Origin: JACQHM01 sp964535215
GTDB lineage: Bacteria; Methylomirabilota; Methylomirabilia; Methylomirabilales; JACQHM01
NCBI GenBank assembly: GCA_964535215.1
Contig: CAZHST010000051.1
Coordinates: forward strand, 1-19,860
Direction of reading: 5' to 3'
Length of the DNA: 19,860 bases
Translations under genes and position numbers: made by a program
The notes under the pieces: model-generated
Told to the model about the DNA's origin: nothing
The model's database searches: none
The model's input: the letters and a program-made list of their open reading frames with translations, nothing else
In this document: positions 13,990 to 19,860 of the stretch, in pieces
How positions within the stretch are numbered: position 1 is the first letter of the stretch
How the letters are laid out: each line of letters opens with the position of its first letter

Positions 13990-14457
13990 TCAGATGTGGA
14001 CGGCAAACGCCGCCACCGTCGGTTTGACCAGTTCCTTGAAGTCCTGATACCTCATCCTCACCGTCTGCACATGGGTCCCCGCCTGGAAGACGATCTCCTG
14101 GTTCTCCTCCAGCGCCTTGTCCACATAGACGGGGAGGCCGTAGAGGTTTCCAAAGGGGGGCATGGCCCCTGTCTCGCAGCCGGGGAAGAGGCCCTGAAAC
14201 TCCTCCTCCGTGGCCAGGGAGACCTCTTCCTGGAGGACCGCCTTCAGCTTGGAAAAGTCAATCCTGTGGGTGGCAGGGAGGACGGCCATGAGGAACCTTC
14301 CCCGGGTCTTCACGATCACAACCTTGGCCAGCTCCTTCCCCTTGACATGCTGGGCAGCCGCCACCTCCTGGGCGGTGAAGGCCTGCTTGTGGGTGCAGAC
14401 GGTATACGAGATCTGGTTCGTGTCCAGATAGTCCTGAAGCCTGGCTAAGATCGGCAT
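13990..14457 (-). CDS. YbaK/EbsC-type aminoacyl-tRNA deacylase
   Basis: The 155-residue protein consists of the single YbaK/prolyl-tRNA-synthetase-associated domain. Landmarks are FTAQEVAAAQHVKGKELAKV, where the Lys of VKGKELAK aligns with the catalytic lysine of the family, LMAVLPATHRIDFSKL, and the GAMPPFGNLYGLPVYVD segment near residue 98-114. Relatives hydrolyse mischarged tRNAs such as Cys-tRNA-Pro or Ala-tRNA-Pro; which substrate applies here cannot be read from the sequence. The start ATG has AAGGAGGAAGG about 5-8 bases upstream. It follows uspA after 26 bases and is probably transcribed with it from the sigma-54 promoter, ending at the terminator at 13825-13862. Confidence 0.9.
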   Translation of the reverse strand: MPILARLQDYLDTNQISYTVCTHKQAFTAQEVAAAQHVKGKELAKVVIVKTRGRFLMAVLPATHRIDFSKLKAVLQEEVSLATEEEFQGLFPGCETGAMPPFGNLYGLPVYVDKALEENQEIVFQAGTHVQTVRMRYQDFKELVKPTVAAFAVHI

Positions 14458-14483
14458 GGGACCTTCCTCCTTGGGGGCAGAGA

Positions 14484-14906
14484 TCAGACCACAGCCCGGA
14501 CGAGGAAGACGGGGACCGAGGCGTGGCGGAGGACCGTCTCGGCCACGCTCCCCATCAGCAGGCGCCCCAAGCCACTTCGCCCATGGGTGGACATGGCAAT
14601 CAGATCCACCCGATTGTCCTTGGCGTGTTCGAGGATCTCCTCGGCCGCCCTGCCGTATCGGACGGCGGTGGAGACGTGAAGCCCCTCCCCCTTCAACCGC
14701 CCCTCCATCTCTTCCAGATAGGCTGTGGCCTCCTCCACCACCCTGACCTCGGCCTCGATGGGGTCAATGCCCGGAAGGGGATGGGCCAAGGCGACCCTGA
14801 GAAGGATCAGCTCCGCGTCAAGGATCTTCGCCATTTCCCTCACATGGGGGAGGACCGCCTCCGCCAACTTGGAGCCGTCCAGCGGGACCAGGATCTTTTT
14901 ATACAT
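14484..14906 (-). CDS. universal stress protein, UspA family
   Basis: This 140-residue cytoplasmic protein opens MYKKILVPLDGSKLAEAVLP and ends STHGRSGLGRLLMGSVAETV plus a short beta strand. That tail is the ATP-binding signature: Gly109, nine residues, Gly119-Ser120. The first Gly of the G-2x-G part is Ser106, a frequent variant. One Usp domain, usual length. The start ATG follows GGAGGAGGGG. A near-consensus sigma-54 promoter lies about 95 bases upstream, so expression should depend on an enhancer-binding activator and a specific stress or nitrogen/carbon signal. The next gene is ybaK, 26 bases away. Confidence 0.95.
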   Translation of the reverse strand: MYKKILVPLDGSKLAEAVLPHVREMAKILDAELILLRVALAHPLPGIDPIEAEVRVVEEATAYLEEMEGRLKGEGLHVSTAVRYGRAAEEILEHAKDNRVDLIAMSTHGRSGLGRLLMGSVAETVLRHASVPVFLVRAVV

Positions 14907-15229
14907 TGCCCCTCCTCCTTTCCCCCCGTCCCCCCTTCAGCCTCTGAAACGAGGAGAAGAGGGCCTTCGGGCGAACCATACGTGTCCAATCTTTGGAAAA
15001 AGCAAACCTCATGCCAAGGAGGCCGGCGGCCGGAGGGGGTAAAGGACCAAGATTTTCAAAGGGTTAGACCACCTTGGGCTGCCAGGAAGGAAGAGACGGG
15101 AGGGGAAAAACGACCAGGGTGGGTCCTCTCTGCCCCAGCCTGAAAGGCTGAAGGAAAAACTGCCAGAGACGACAAGGGACCACCCCTGGGGCACTTCTGC
15201 CCCGCCAAGGCAGGATTGCCCCACATCCC
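14907..15229. other. intergenic region between the SDH-type protease and uspA genes
   Basis: These 323 bases contain no credible gene. They hold the sigma-54 promoter at 15001-15017 and a two-tier hairpin directly after the protease stop. The hairpin has outer arms TGGGGCA at 15187-15193 and TGCCCCA at 15217-15223, and inner arms CTGCC/GGCAG. There is also a small CAGCC-TGAAA-GGCTG hairpin near 15138-15152. None has a proper U-tract, although T5 runs occur on the minus strand nearby. Confidence 0.6.
15001..15017 (-). promoter_or_regulatory. sigma-54 (RpoN) promoter for uspA-ybaK
   Basis: The minus strand reads TTGGCATGAGGTTTGCT. It matches the YTGGCACGRNNNTTGCW consensus at every defined position but one (T for C). 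The invariant GG and GC dinucleotides have the correct spacing. Transcription would start near 14989, giving a leader of about 80 bases before uspA. Confidence 0.75.
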
Positions 15230-16078
15230 TCATCCCGGCAGCTTCGGCTTCCCCGGCTCGGCCTCCCGCCGGTACGGCATCGGGATGTACTGGACTGACG
15301 GCCGGCCCTGACCTGCCTGAGGGTAAAGGTCCATCAGGGCATATACCTCCTCCGGTAGGTCTTTGCTGACGGGAAGCCCCATAGCTTTGGCCTGGTCGAA
15401 GGTAATGGGGTAATCGTGGGTCCAACGTCCCTGGGTCAAGGCGGCGACCAGCTCCTCGACCCGTCCCGGGTCCATGCGCCCCGAGAGGAGCTCCCGGACA
15501 AACCCCTGAAGCTGCTCCATTGCCTTCCTGGCCACATCGGCCAGGATCAAGGTCTGATCCTCGATCTCGTTTTTGTCTTTCTGCTCCAAGACGTTCAGGA
15601 TGGAAGCGGCAGGGTACTGGCCTACCTGGGGGTCTACCGGCCCCAGGACGGCGTTCTCGTCCATGACGATCTCATTGGCGGCTAGAGCGATCAAGGTCCC
15701 GCCGGACATGGCATAGTGGGGGATGAAGACGGTCACCTTCGCAGGATGGGAGCGGATGGCGTGGGCGATCTGCTCGGCGGCCAGGACCAGGCCTCCAGGT
15801 GTGTGGAGGATCAGATCAATCGGCATCTCATTAGGCGTTAAGCGGATGGCCCGGAGGACCTGTTCGGAATCGTCAATGTCAATGTAGCGGACGATGGGGA
15901 TGCCTAAGAAGGTTCGGGACTCCTGCCGGTGGATCAGGGTGATGACCCGGCTCCCCCGTTTCCGTTCCAGGCGGCTTAACCACTTCAGGCGGGCCATCTC
16001 CTGGAGCTTCTGCTGGAGCAAGGGCATGAACGCCGAGAACAGGAGCAAGATCCACAGGACCTGCCAGATCTCCGACAT
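15230..16078 (-). CDS. SDH-family Clp-fold serine proteinase, membrane-anchored
   Basis: The protein has 282 residues. An N-terminal hydrophobic segment (WQVLWILLLFSAFMPLL, about 5-21) is followed by a basic stretch, and then a ClpP/crotonase-fold domain. HTPGGLVLAAEQIAHAI forms the oxyanion region. The nucleophile is expected in YAMSGGTLIALAANEIVMD (Ser125), with the downstream VLGPVDPQ and NEIEDQTLILADVA motifs characteristic of the serine dehydrogenase-proteinase (PF01972) group. It should act at the cytoplasmic membrane, possibly in protein quality control. The ATG has GGAGGAAG 7 bases upstream and a TTGACA-17-TAGCAT promoter about 55 bases upstream. It appears to be transcribed alone. 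Confidence 0.88.
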   Translation of the reverse strand: MSEIWQVLWILLLFSAFMPLLQQKLQEMARLKWLSRLERKRGSRVITLIHRQESRTFLGIPIVRYIDIDDSEQVLRAIRLTPNEMPIDLILHTPGGLVLAAEQIAHAIRSHPAKVTVFIPHYAMSGGTLIALAANEIVMDENAVLGPVDPQVGQYPAASILNVLEQKDKNEIEDQTLILADVARKAMEQLQGFVRELLSGRMDPGRVEELVAALTQGRWTHDYPITFDQAKAMGLPVSKDLPEEVYALMDLYPQAGQGRPSVQYIPMPYRREAEPGKPKLPG

Positions 16079-16130
16079 AACGGTCTTCCTCCACCATCCT
16101 CAAATCTCCAGGTTCATGGGAGTCGGAGAA

Positions 16131-16159
16131 ATGCTACGGGATCGCAGGTCAGGTGTCAA
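16131..16159 (-). promoter_or_regulatory. sigma-70-type promoter for the SDH-type protease gene
   Basis: The minus strand has TTGACA (16159-16154), a 17-base spacer and TAGCAT (16136-16131). The start would be near 16124, about 46 bases before the ATG. The rest of the 205-base gap up to the upstream gene shows nothing recognisable. Confidence 0.55.
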
Positions 16160-16283
16160 CGCCTTTCAGGGCTCTCCTTTAAGCTTCCCGTGGAGGGCAG
16201 GGGAGGGATCCCGGAGGACAGGGGAAGCCGCGGCGTCTTCCGGGGCAGGGTTCGCTGAAGCCGATGATCGCGTCCGGCCCCTC

Positions 16284-16997
16284 CTACTCCAGGGTCTCCC
16301 CAGGTCTCAGCACGGACAACTTCAGACCGCGGAGCCCCCTGGTCAGCCTCCTGAGTTCCTCCGGTGTCCCGGTCAAGGCGGGGAAGGTTCCGTAGTGCAT
16401 CGGGATCACCCACTTGGTCCCCAGCAACTTAATCGCATAGGCCGCCTCCTTGGGACCCATGGTGTAGTGGCCGCCGATGGGGAGGAGGCAGAGATCGGGT
16501 TTATACAGCGCCCCGACCAGCTTCATATCCTGGAAGACATCGGTGTCCCCAGCATGGTAGAGCCTCAAGCCGTTCTCGAACTCGATGACGTAGCCGCAAG
16601 GATCTCCCCCGTAGATGATCCTGCCGTTGTCAACGATGCCCGAGCTGTGGTCGGCCTTCACCATCGTCACCTTGATCCCGTCAATCGTCTGGGTCCCCCC
16701 TTTGTTCATCCCGAGGGTGTTGGCCACCCCTTTGCTTTCGAGCCAGACGCAGATCTCGTAGGCCGCCACTACCTGCGGGCGATGGCGGGTGGCCAGCTCA
16801 ACCGCATCACCGATATGGTCGAAGTGACCGTGGGTGATGAGCATGAGATCAAGGCCGTCGAAGGTCTTCAACGAATCGGGGCAGGCCGGATTCCCCATCA
16901 CCCACGGCTCAATGAGGATCGTCTTCCCCCCAGGAGAGACAATCTTAAAGGTAGCATGCCCCAGCCACGTGATCTTCACCCCTTTTTTCAACCTCAC
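16284..16997 (-). CDS. UPF0173 metal-dependent hydrolase (metallo-beta-lactamase fold)
   Basis: With the GTG start at 16997 the protein has 237 residues and begins VRLKKGVKITWLGHATF, matching the usual family opening. Metal ligands are seen in THGHFDHIGD (HxHxDH), in the ADHSSG loop, in YHAGDTD, and in the late IPMHYGTFP. This is a soluble hydrolase family of uncertain substrate, related in fold to UlaG lactonase. I chose the GTG because AAGGAGGGAGG lies just upstream with AGGAGG six bases away. ATGs at 17042 and 17030 are in frame but have poor sites and would add a charged tail. It is flanked by unrelated genes in the same direction. Confidence 0.9.
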   Translation of the reverse strand: MRLKKGVKITWLGHATFKIVSPGGKTILIEPWVMGNPACPDSLKTFDGLDLMLITHGHFDHIGDAVELATRHRPQVVAAYEICVWLESKGVANTLGMNKGGTQTIDGIKVTMVKADHSSGIVDNGRIIYGGDPCGYVIEFENGLRLYHAGDTDVFQDMKLVGALYKPDLCLLPIGGHYTMGPKEAAYAIKLLGTKWVIPMHYGTFPALTGTPEELRRLTRGLRGLKLSVLRPGETLE

Positions 16998-17141
16998 AAC
17001 CTCCCTCCTTTCTGGCTCCCGTTCTGTCATTACCCTCTTCATTCAGAGAGGGTTTCATGATTCGGGGCATACCTCTCCCCCTTGGAGGCCACCCCCCAGA
17101 TGACCAGACGCTACCCTCCTGTTCCCTACAAGAGGGGTAAA

Positions 17142-17160
17142 CGCCCCGACCGGGAGGGCG
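17142..17160 (-). terminator. weak candidate terminator after the small membrane protein gene
   Basis: On the minus strand CGCCC and GGGCG pair around a 9-base loop and are followed by TTTACC. The stem is short and the T-tract poor, so support is weak. The rest of the gap to the UPF0173 gene shows nothing clear. Confidence 0.25.
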
Positions 17161-17181
17161 GCGTCCAGGATGGAAAATCGG

Positions 17182-17406
17182 CTATTGCTTGGCAGGCGGT
17201 GCCGCCGGCGGGGCTGCAGGAGCCCCCTCCGTGGGAGGGGCGGCAGGCACCCGGGCCTTAAGGGCCTCGTTCTCCTTGGTGAGCTCTTCCACCTTCGCCT
17301 TCAGGGCTGGGACCTCAGCGGCCTTGGACCCCCAGAACCCGTAGCCGATGAGGATACCGACCAGGAAGGCCACCACAATGATCACCACCCAATACTCCGT
17401 CTTCAT
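17182..17406 (-). CDS. small membrane-anchored coiled-coil protein with Ala/Pro tail
   Basis: The protein has 74 residues: MKTEYWVVIIVVAFLVGILIG forms one membrane segment (about 6-26), then a short heptad-like helix (VPALKAKVEELTKENEALKA, about 32-51), then an Ala/Pro-rich tail. The tail contains the repeat APPAAPPA. Nothing catalytic is visible. The shape resembles small inner-membrane or cell-envelope spacers, but I recognise no named family. The ATG follows AGGAGGTGAAGGGGG, a strong ribosome site, which supports real expression. It lies 51 bases after the secreted Trp-rich gene and may share its transcript. Confidence 0.75.
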   Translation of the reverse strand: MKTEYWVVIIVVAFLVGILIGYGFWGSKAAEVPALKAKVEELTKENEALKARVPAAPPTEGAPAAPPAAPPAKQ

Positions 17407-17457
17407 CCCCCTTCACCTCCTCATCAACGATGCCATACCACCTCCGAACCTGCAGCT

Positions 17458-17799
17458 CTAGGGGTCAATCAGGATCCAGCGCCCGGGCACCCAGACCCCG
17501 AAACCCTTTGGGATCTTCACCCACTGCCCCGGCACCCAGATCCACCAGCCATCCGCGGTCCTCACCCACCCTCCTGGCGCCCAGACCGGCTGGAAGCCGA
17601 AGACGAAGAAGCCCCTCTGAGGATGGAGAAAGACAGAGGGATGACCGGATTTGAAAAGAAAGATCGCCCCCCCCTGACGGCCAAAGCTGAGACCGAGGTG
17701 GACATGGGTACCCCCTCCGAAAGCCCAGGCTGGCACCCCTAGGGCCAGGAGGAGAGCAAGGATCACGAACACTCCCACCCTGATCACCTGCTGGCTCAT
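17458..17799 (-). CDS. secreted Trp-rich YXWGXW-like repeat protein
   Basis: This is a 113-residue protein with a clear signal peptide (VFVILALLLALGVPAWA, cleavage near residue 26). The mature part is rich in Gly, Trp and Phe. Its C-terminal half contains three spaced W-x-PG-x-W-type units (VWAPGGWV, WWIWVPGQWV, VWVPGRWI), similar to the YXWGXW repeat family of exported proteins. Such proteins are probably envelope-associated; no biochemical role is known to me. The ATG has AGGAGG six bases upstream. A long leader with a strong hairpin lies before it. Confidence 0.8.
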   Translation of the reverse strand: MSQQVIRVGVFVILALLLALGVPAWAFGGGTHVHLGLSFGRQGGAIFLFKSGHPSVFLHPQRGFFVFGFQPVWAPGGWVRTADGWWIWVPGQWVKIPKGFGVWVPGRWILIDP

Positions 17800-17868
17800 G
17801 GCTGGCCTCCTCTCCCCGCCTCACCTCCTGGAAACGGAAACGGCCCCCGTAAATTCGAGGCCCACCAA

Positions 17869-17917
17869 CCACAAAGGCCCTTCGGGTGTACATCAACCCC
17901 CGAAGGGCCTTTTGTGG
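17869..17917. terminator. long inverted repeat, probably terminator of the phosphorylase gene
   Basis: CCACAAAGGCCCTTCGGG (17869-17886) and CCCGAAGGGCCTTTTGTGG (17899-17917) pair over 18 bases with one bulge, around a 12-base loop. The structure is close to symmetric and has short T runs on both sides, so it may work in both directions. Both flanking genes are on the minus strand; it sits after the phosphorylase gene and before the Trp-rich gene. Confidence 0.7.
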
Positions 17918-18009
17918 AGACCTTCTCATAAGACCCTGCTCTTTCAGCGATTTCCCTCACCCCAACATGACGCCCACCTCGGCACGGGGTGATCAGCTCC
18001 GATGCCTGC

Positions 18010-18039
18010 CTTGTACCCTACTTGACCCCCTTTTGTCAA
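18010..18039 (-). promoter_or_regulatory. possible promoter for the Trp-rich gene, upstream of the hairpin
   Basis: The minus strand has TTGACA (18039-18034), an 18-base spacer and TACAAG (18015-18010). Transcripts starting near 18003 would pass through the 17869-17917 inverted repeat before reaching the gene at 17799. The TTGACA is also part of a CTTGAC/GTCAAG hairpin. Confidence 0.35.
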
Positions 18040-18054
18040 GGGAAATTGAGGGAT

Positions 18055-19749
18055 TCAGAGATACGCGTTCAGAACATACTGTTGGATCATCCTATGGGTA
18101 TTGAAGAACGAGCCATTCAAGGCAATGGCATGGAGCATCACGTCAATGAAGCGATCCCGTTCCTGATAGAACAGGGGGAGAATGACCTGCTCCAATTTGT
18201 CGTAAAGGGATGCGGCATCCCTTGACTGGTCATGACCTTCTCCGGTCCCCCTCCCGTCTTCCCCGATGGACCATCCCGTCACCCCCTCAATATGCCCTTC
18301 AATCCACCACCCATCCAGAACACTTAGACTTGGGACGCCGTTCAAAGCCGCTTTCATCCCGCTTGTCCCAGAAGCCTCAAGGGGCCGCTGGGGGGTGTTC
18401 AGCCACACGTCAGCCCCTGAAGTCATCATCTTTGCCAGCTCCATGTCATAGTTCTCCAGGTACGCGATCTTAATGGCCTGTTTAAGGTTCTCCTTGGCCT
18501 GAAAGATCCGCTGGATAAGCTGTTTGCCGCCTTGATCCTGGGGATGGGCTTTCCCTGCATAAACCACCTGAAAGGGACCGACCTTTGAGACAAGGCCCTT
18601 AAGCCTCTCGATATCCTGGAAGAGGAGATCCCCCCGTTTGTAGGTCGTGGCCCGCCGGCCAAAGCCGATGGTCAACACGTCTACATCCATCCCCACGTTG
18701 GTTTCGCGGTTCACGTACTGAATCAGCCGCCTCTTCGCCTGGGTGTGGGCTTTCCACACCTCTTGCCTTGGAATGCTCAAGGCGTACCGAAGGCTGAAGC
18801 TGTCCTGTCTCCAACCGGGGATGTAACGATCATACAGCTCCTGGAAAGGCTCCGCCACCCAGGTGGCTGCATGGACCCCGTTGGTGATTGCATCAACCTC
18901 ATACCCGGCAAACATCAGCCTCGAAACCTCCCCGTGTTTCTTGGCGACCCCATTGACATAGTGACTGAGGTTGAGGGCCAGGTAGGTCATGTTAAAAAGG
19001 CCCGCATGGCAGCAGATGTCCCTCATGTTCACAAAAATGTCTCGGGGTCCAAGGACACGCACCACCAAATCCATAGGGAACTGATCGTGGCCGGCCGGGA
19101 CAGGGGTATGGGTGGTGAAGACACATCGCCTCCTGACGGCCTCGATATCGTCATGGGTGATGGATGTTCTCCCGGCTTTCTTGGCCTCCTCCTCTAAAAG
19201 CTCCAGCGTGAGGAGGCTGGCATGCCCTTCGTTCATGTGAAAGCGCTCAAGGGTTTCATACCCGAGGGCCCGAAGCATCCGGACCCCACCCATCCCGAGG
19301 ATCACCTCCTGGCAAAGCCGGTAGTGCTGATCCCCTCCGTAGAGAAAATGGGTCAACCTCCTGTCCCATTCAGAATTTTCCGGGAGATCGGTATCCAAGA
19401 AGTAGACCGGCACCTTGAAGCCCCCACCGCCGATGACCTCGTACTTCCAAGGACGGATTTGAACCGTCCGTCCCTCTAGAGACACGGAGACCCTCTCTGG
19501 CCCCTCCTCCAAAAAGTCCTCGATGACCCACTCCACAGGCTCCTCCCTCTGCCACCCGGTGGCATCAAGCCTCTGGTAAAAATACCCTTTCCGGTGAAGG
19601 AGGGTAACGGCCACCATCGGGACTTTGAGATCGGCCGCCGCACGAATCGTATCCCCTGCCAGGATGCCCAGACCACCGCTGTAGGTCGGCATCCCGGCCT
19701 CAAGCCCTATTTCCATCGAGAAATATGCGATTGTTCGCTGCTCGTTCAT
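18055..19749 (-). CDS. glgP: alpha-glucan (glycogen) phosphorylase, GT35 short form
   Basis: The enzyme phosphorolyses alpha-1,4-glucan to glucose-1-phosphate. The 564-residue protein is the short bacterial/archaeal type, beginning RTIAYFSMEIGLEAGMPTYSGGLGILAGD. The middle has HMNEGHASLLTLEL and FTTHTPVPAGHDQFP, and ITNGVHAATW. The pyridoxal-phosphate lysine is Lys466 in EASGTSGMKAALNGVPSLS, followed by LDGWW. It lacks the long N-terminal regulatory part of classical phosphorylases, so is probably not controlled by phosphorylation or AMP. The ATG overlaps the stop of an upstream gene (ATGA), showing translational coupling. With GalT and GlmUS in the window it adds to hexose-phosphate metabolism, but the loci are separate. 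Confidence 0.95.
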   Translation of the reverse strand: MNEQRTIAYFSMEIGLEAGMPTYSGGLGILAGDTIRAAADLKVPMVAVTLLHRKGYFYQRLDATGWQREEPVEWVIEDFLEEGPERVSVSLEGRTVQIRPWKYEVIGGGGFKVPVYFLDTDLPENSEWDRRLTHFLYGGDQHYRLCQEVILGMGGVRMLRALGYETLERFHMNEGHASLLTLELLEEEAKKAGRTSITHDDIEAVRRRCVFTTHTPVPAGHDQFPMDLVVRVLGPRDIFVNMRDICCHAGLFNMTYLALNLSHYVNGVAKKHGEVSRLMFAGYEVDAITNGVHAATWVAEPFQELYDRYIPGWRQDSFSLRYALSIPRQEVWKAHTQAKRRLIQYVNRETNVGMDVDVLTIGFGRRATTYKRGDLLFQDIERLKGLVSKVGPFQVVYAGKAHPQDQGGKQLIQRIFQAKENLKQAIKIAYLENYDMELAKMMTSGADVWLNTPQRPLEASGTSGMKAALNGVPSLSVLDGWWIEGHIEGVTGWSIGEDGRGTGEGHDQSRDAASLYDKLEQVILPLFYQERDRFIDVMLHAIALNGSFFNTHRMIQQYVLNAYL

Positions 19750-19860
19750 TCCCTGAGATGAACCATCCTCAGGATGACAGCCGACCCCACGACAACGGCG
19801 GAGGCGGTGAGGAGCATGGGGGCCCCAGAACGGCGTTCGAAAAGAGCCTGGTCTCTAACC
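19746..19860 (-). CDS. C-terminus of an unidentified membrane protein (partial)
   Basis: The last 37 codons of a minus-strand gene are visible, read from the window edge: VRDQALFERRSGAPMLLTAS, then AVVVGSAVILRMVHLRE and TGA. A hydrophobic stretch (MLLTASAVVVGSAVIL) suggests a final membrane helix with a short basic tail. The TGA overlaps the phosphorylase ATG (ATGA), so the two genes form an operon. Too little is visible to name a family. Confidence 0.6.
   Translation of the reverse strand, partial: VRDQALFERRSGAPMLLTASAVVVGSAVILRMVHLRE

Noticed and set aside
15009..15425. A 138-codon minus-strand frame overlapping the end of the SDH-type protease.
   Set aside because: It lies in another frame of the protease end and intergenic hairpins, with no recognisable motif or ribosome site.
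17465..17929. A 154-codon minus-strand frame beginning MRRSPQKALRGLMY.
   Set aside because: It overlaps the Trp-rich secreted protein in another frame and runs through the strong inverted repeat. The secreted protein has a signal peptide and a good ribosome site.
1..19860. CRISPR arrays, tRNA or rRNA genes, complete insertion sequences, prophage genes.
   Set aside because: I saw no regularly spaced direct repeats, no tRNA-like cloverleaf or rRNA-like sequence, and no transposase, integrase or phage structural frames.

Overview
The window is a GC-rich stretch of a Gram-negative-type bacterial chromosome. It carries an RND-type periplasmic adaptor, a membrane two-component sensor, a good sigma-54 promoter, and several TTGACA-like sigma-70 promoters with 17-base spacers. 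Gene content (UDP-GlcNAc synthesis, folate, GalT, glycogen phosphorylase, UspA, SDH-type protease) is ordinary housekeeping for a deep-branching environmental lineage such as NC10/Methylomirabilota, Nitrospirota or a deltaproteobacterial relative. I cannot fix the phylum from the sequence alone. Almost every gene is on the minus strand; only the first, a partial diguanylate cyclase, is on the plus strand.

Layout from left to right: a 5'-truncated GAF-GGDEF cyclase (+) converges on an orphan RND adaptor (-). A roughly 0.9 kb accessory patch (about 2.27-3.21 kb) follows. It holds two tiny conserved hypothetical genes, an attC-like folded site at the end of one of them, a small antitoxin-like ORF, and a decayed toxin fragment. 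The antitoxin ORF overlaps the end of glmS by GTGA. glmU-glmS form a compact operon with its own extended -10 promoter. Next, in transcriptional order from 13.9 kb down to 6.66 kb, comes a long co-directional series: sensor kinase, ANTAR response regulator, DksA/TraR-like zinc protein, GalT-like protein, folC, zinc alcohol dehydrogenase. folC also appears to have an internal, probably leaderless promoter. Upstream of these lie ybaK and uspA (sigma-54 promoter), an SDH-family protease, a UPF0173 metallo-hydrolase, a small membrane coiled-coil protein, a secreted Trp-rich repeat protein, and glycogen phosphorylase coupled by ATGA to a membrane protein cut by the window edge.

The most interesting region is the 150-base leader before the kinase gene. 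A TTGACA-17-TAAAGT promoter is followed by a hexaloop hairpin, a second hairpin that shares bases with the 5' arm of a textbook intrinsic terminator, and then the genes for a HisKA_2 kinase and an ANTAR regulator. ANTAR proteins are RNA-binding antiterminators that recognise paired hexaloop hairpins, so the system may control its own transcription by antitermination. The regulator gene carries an apparent one-base deletion in its first dozen codons. That is either a sequence error or real decay, and it decides whether the circuit is alive.
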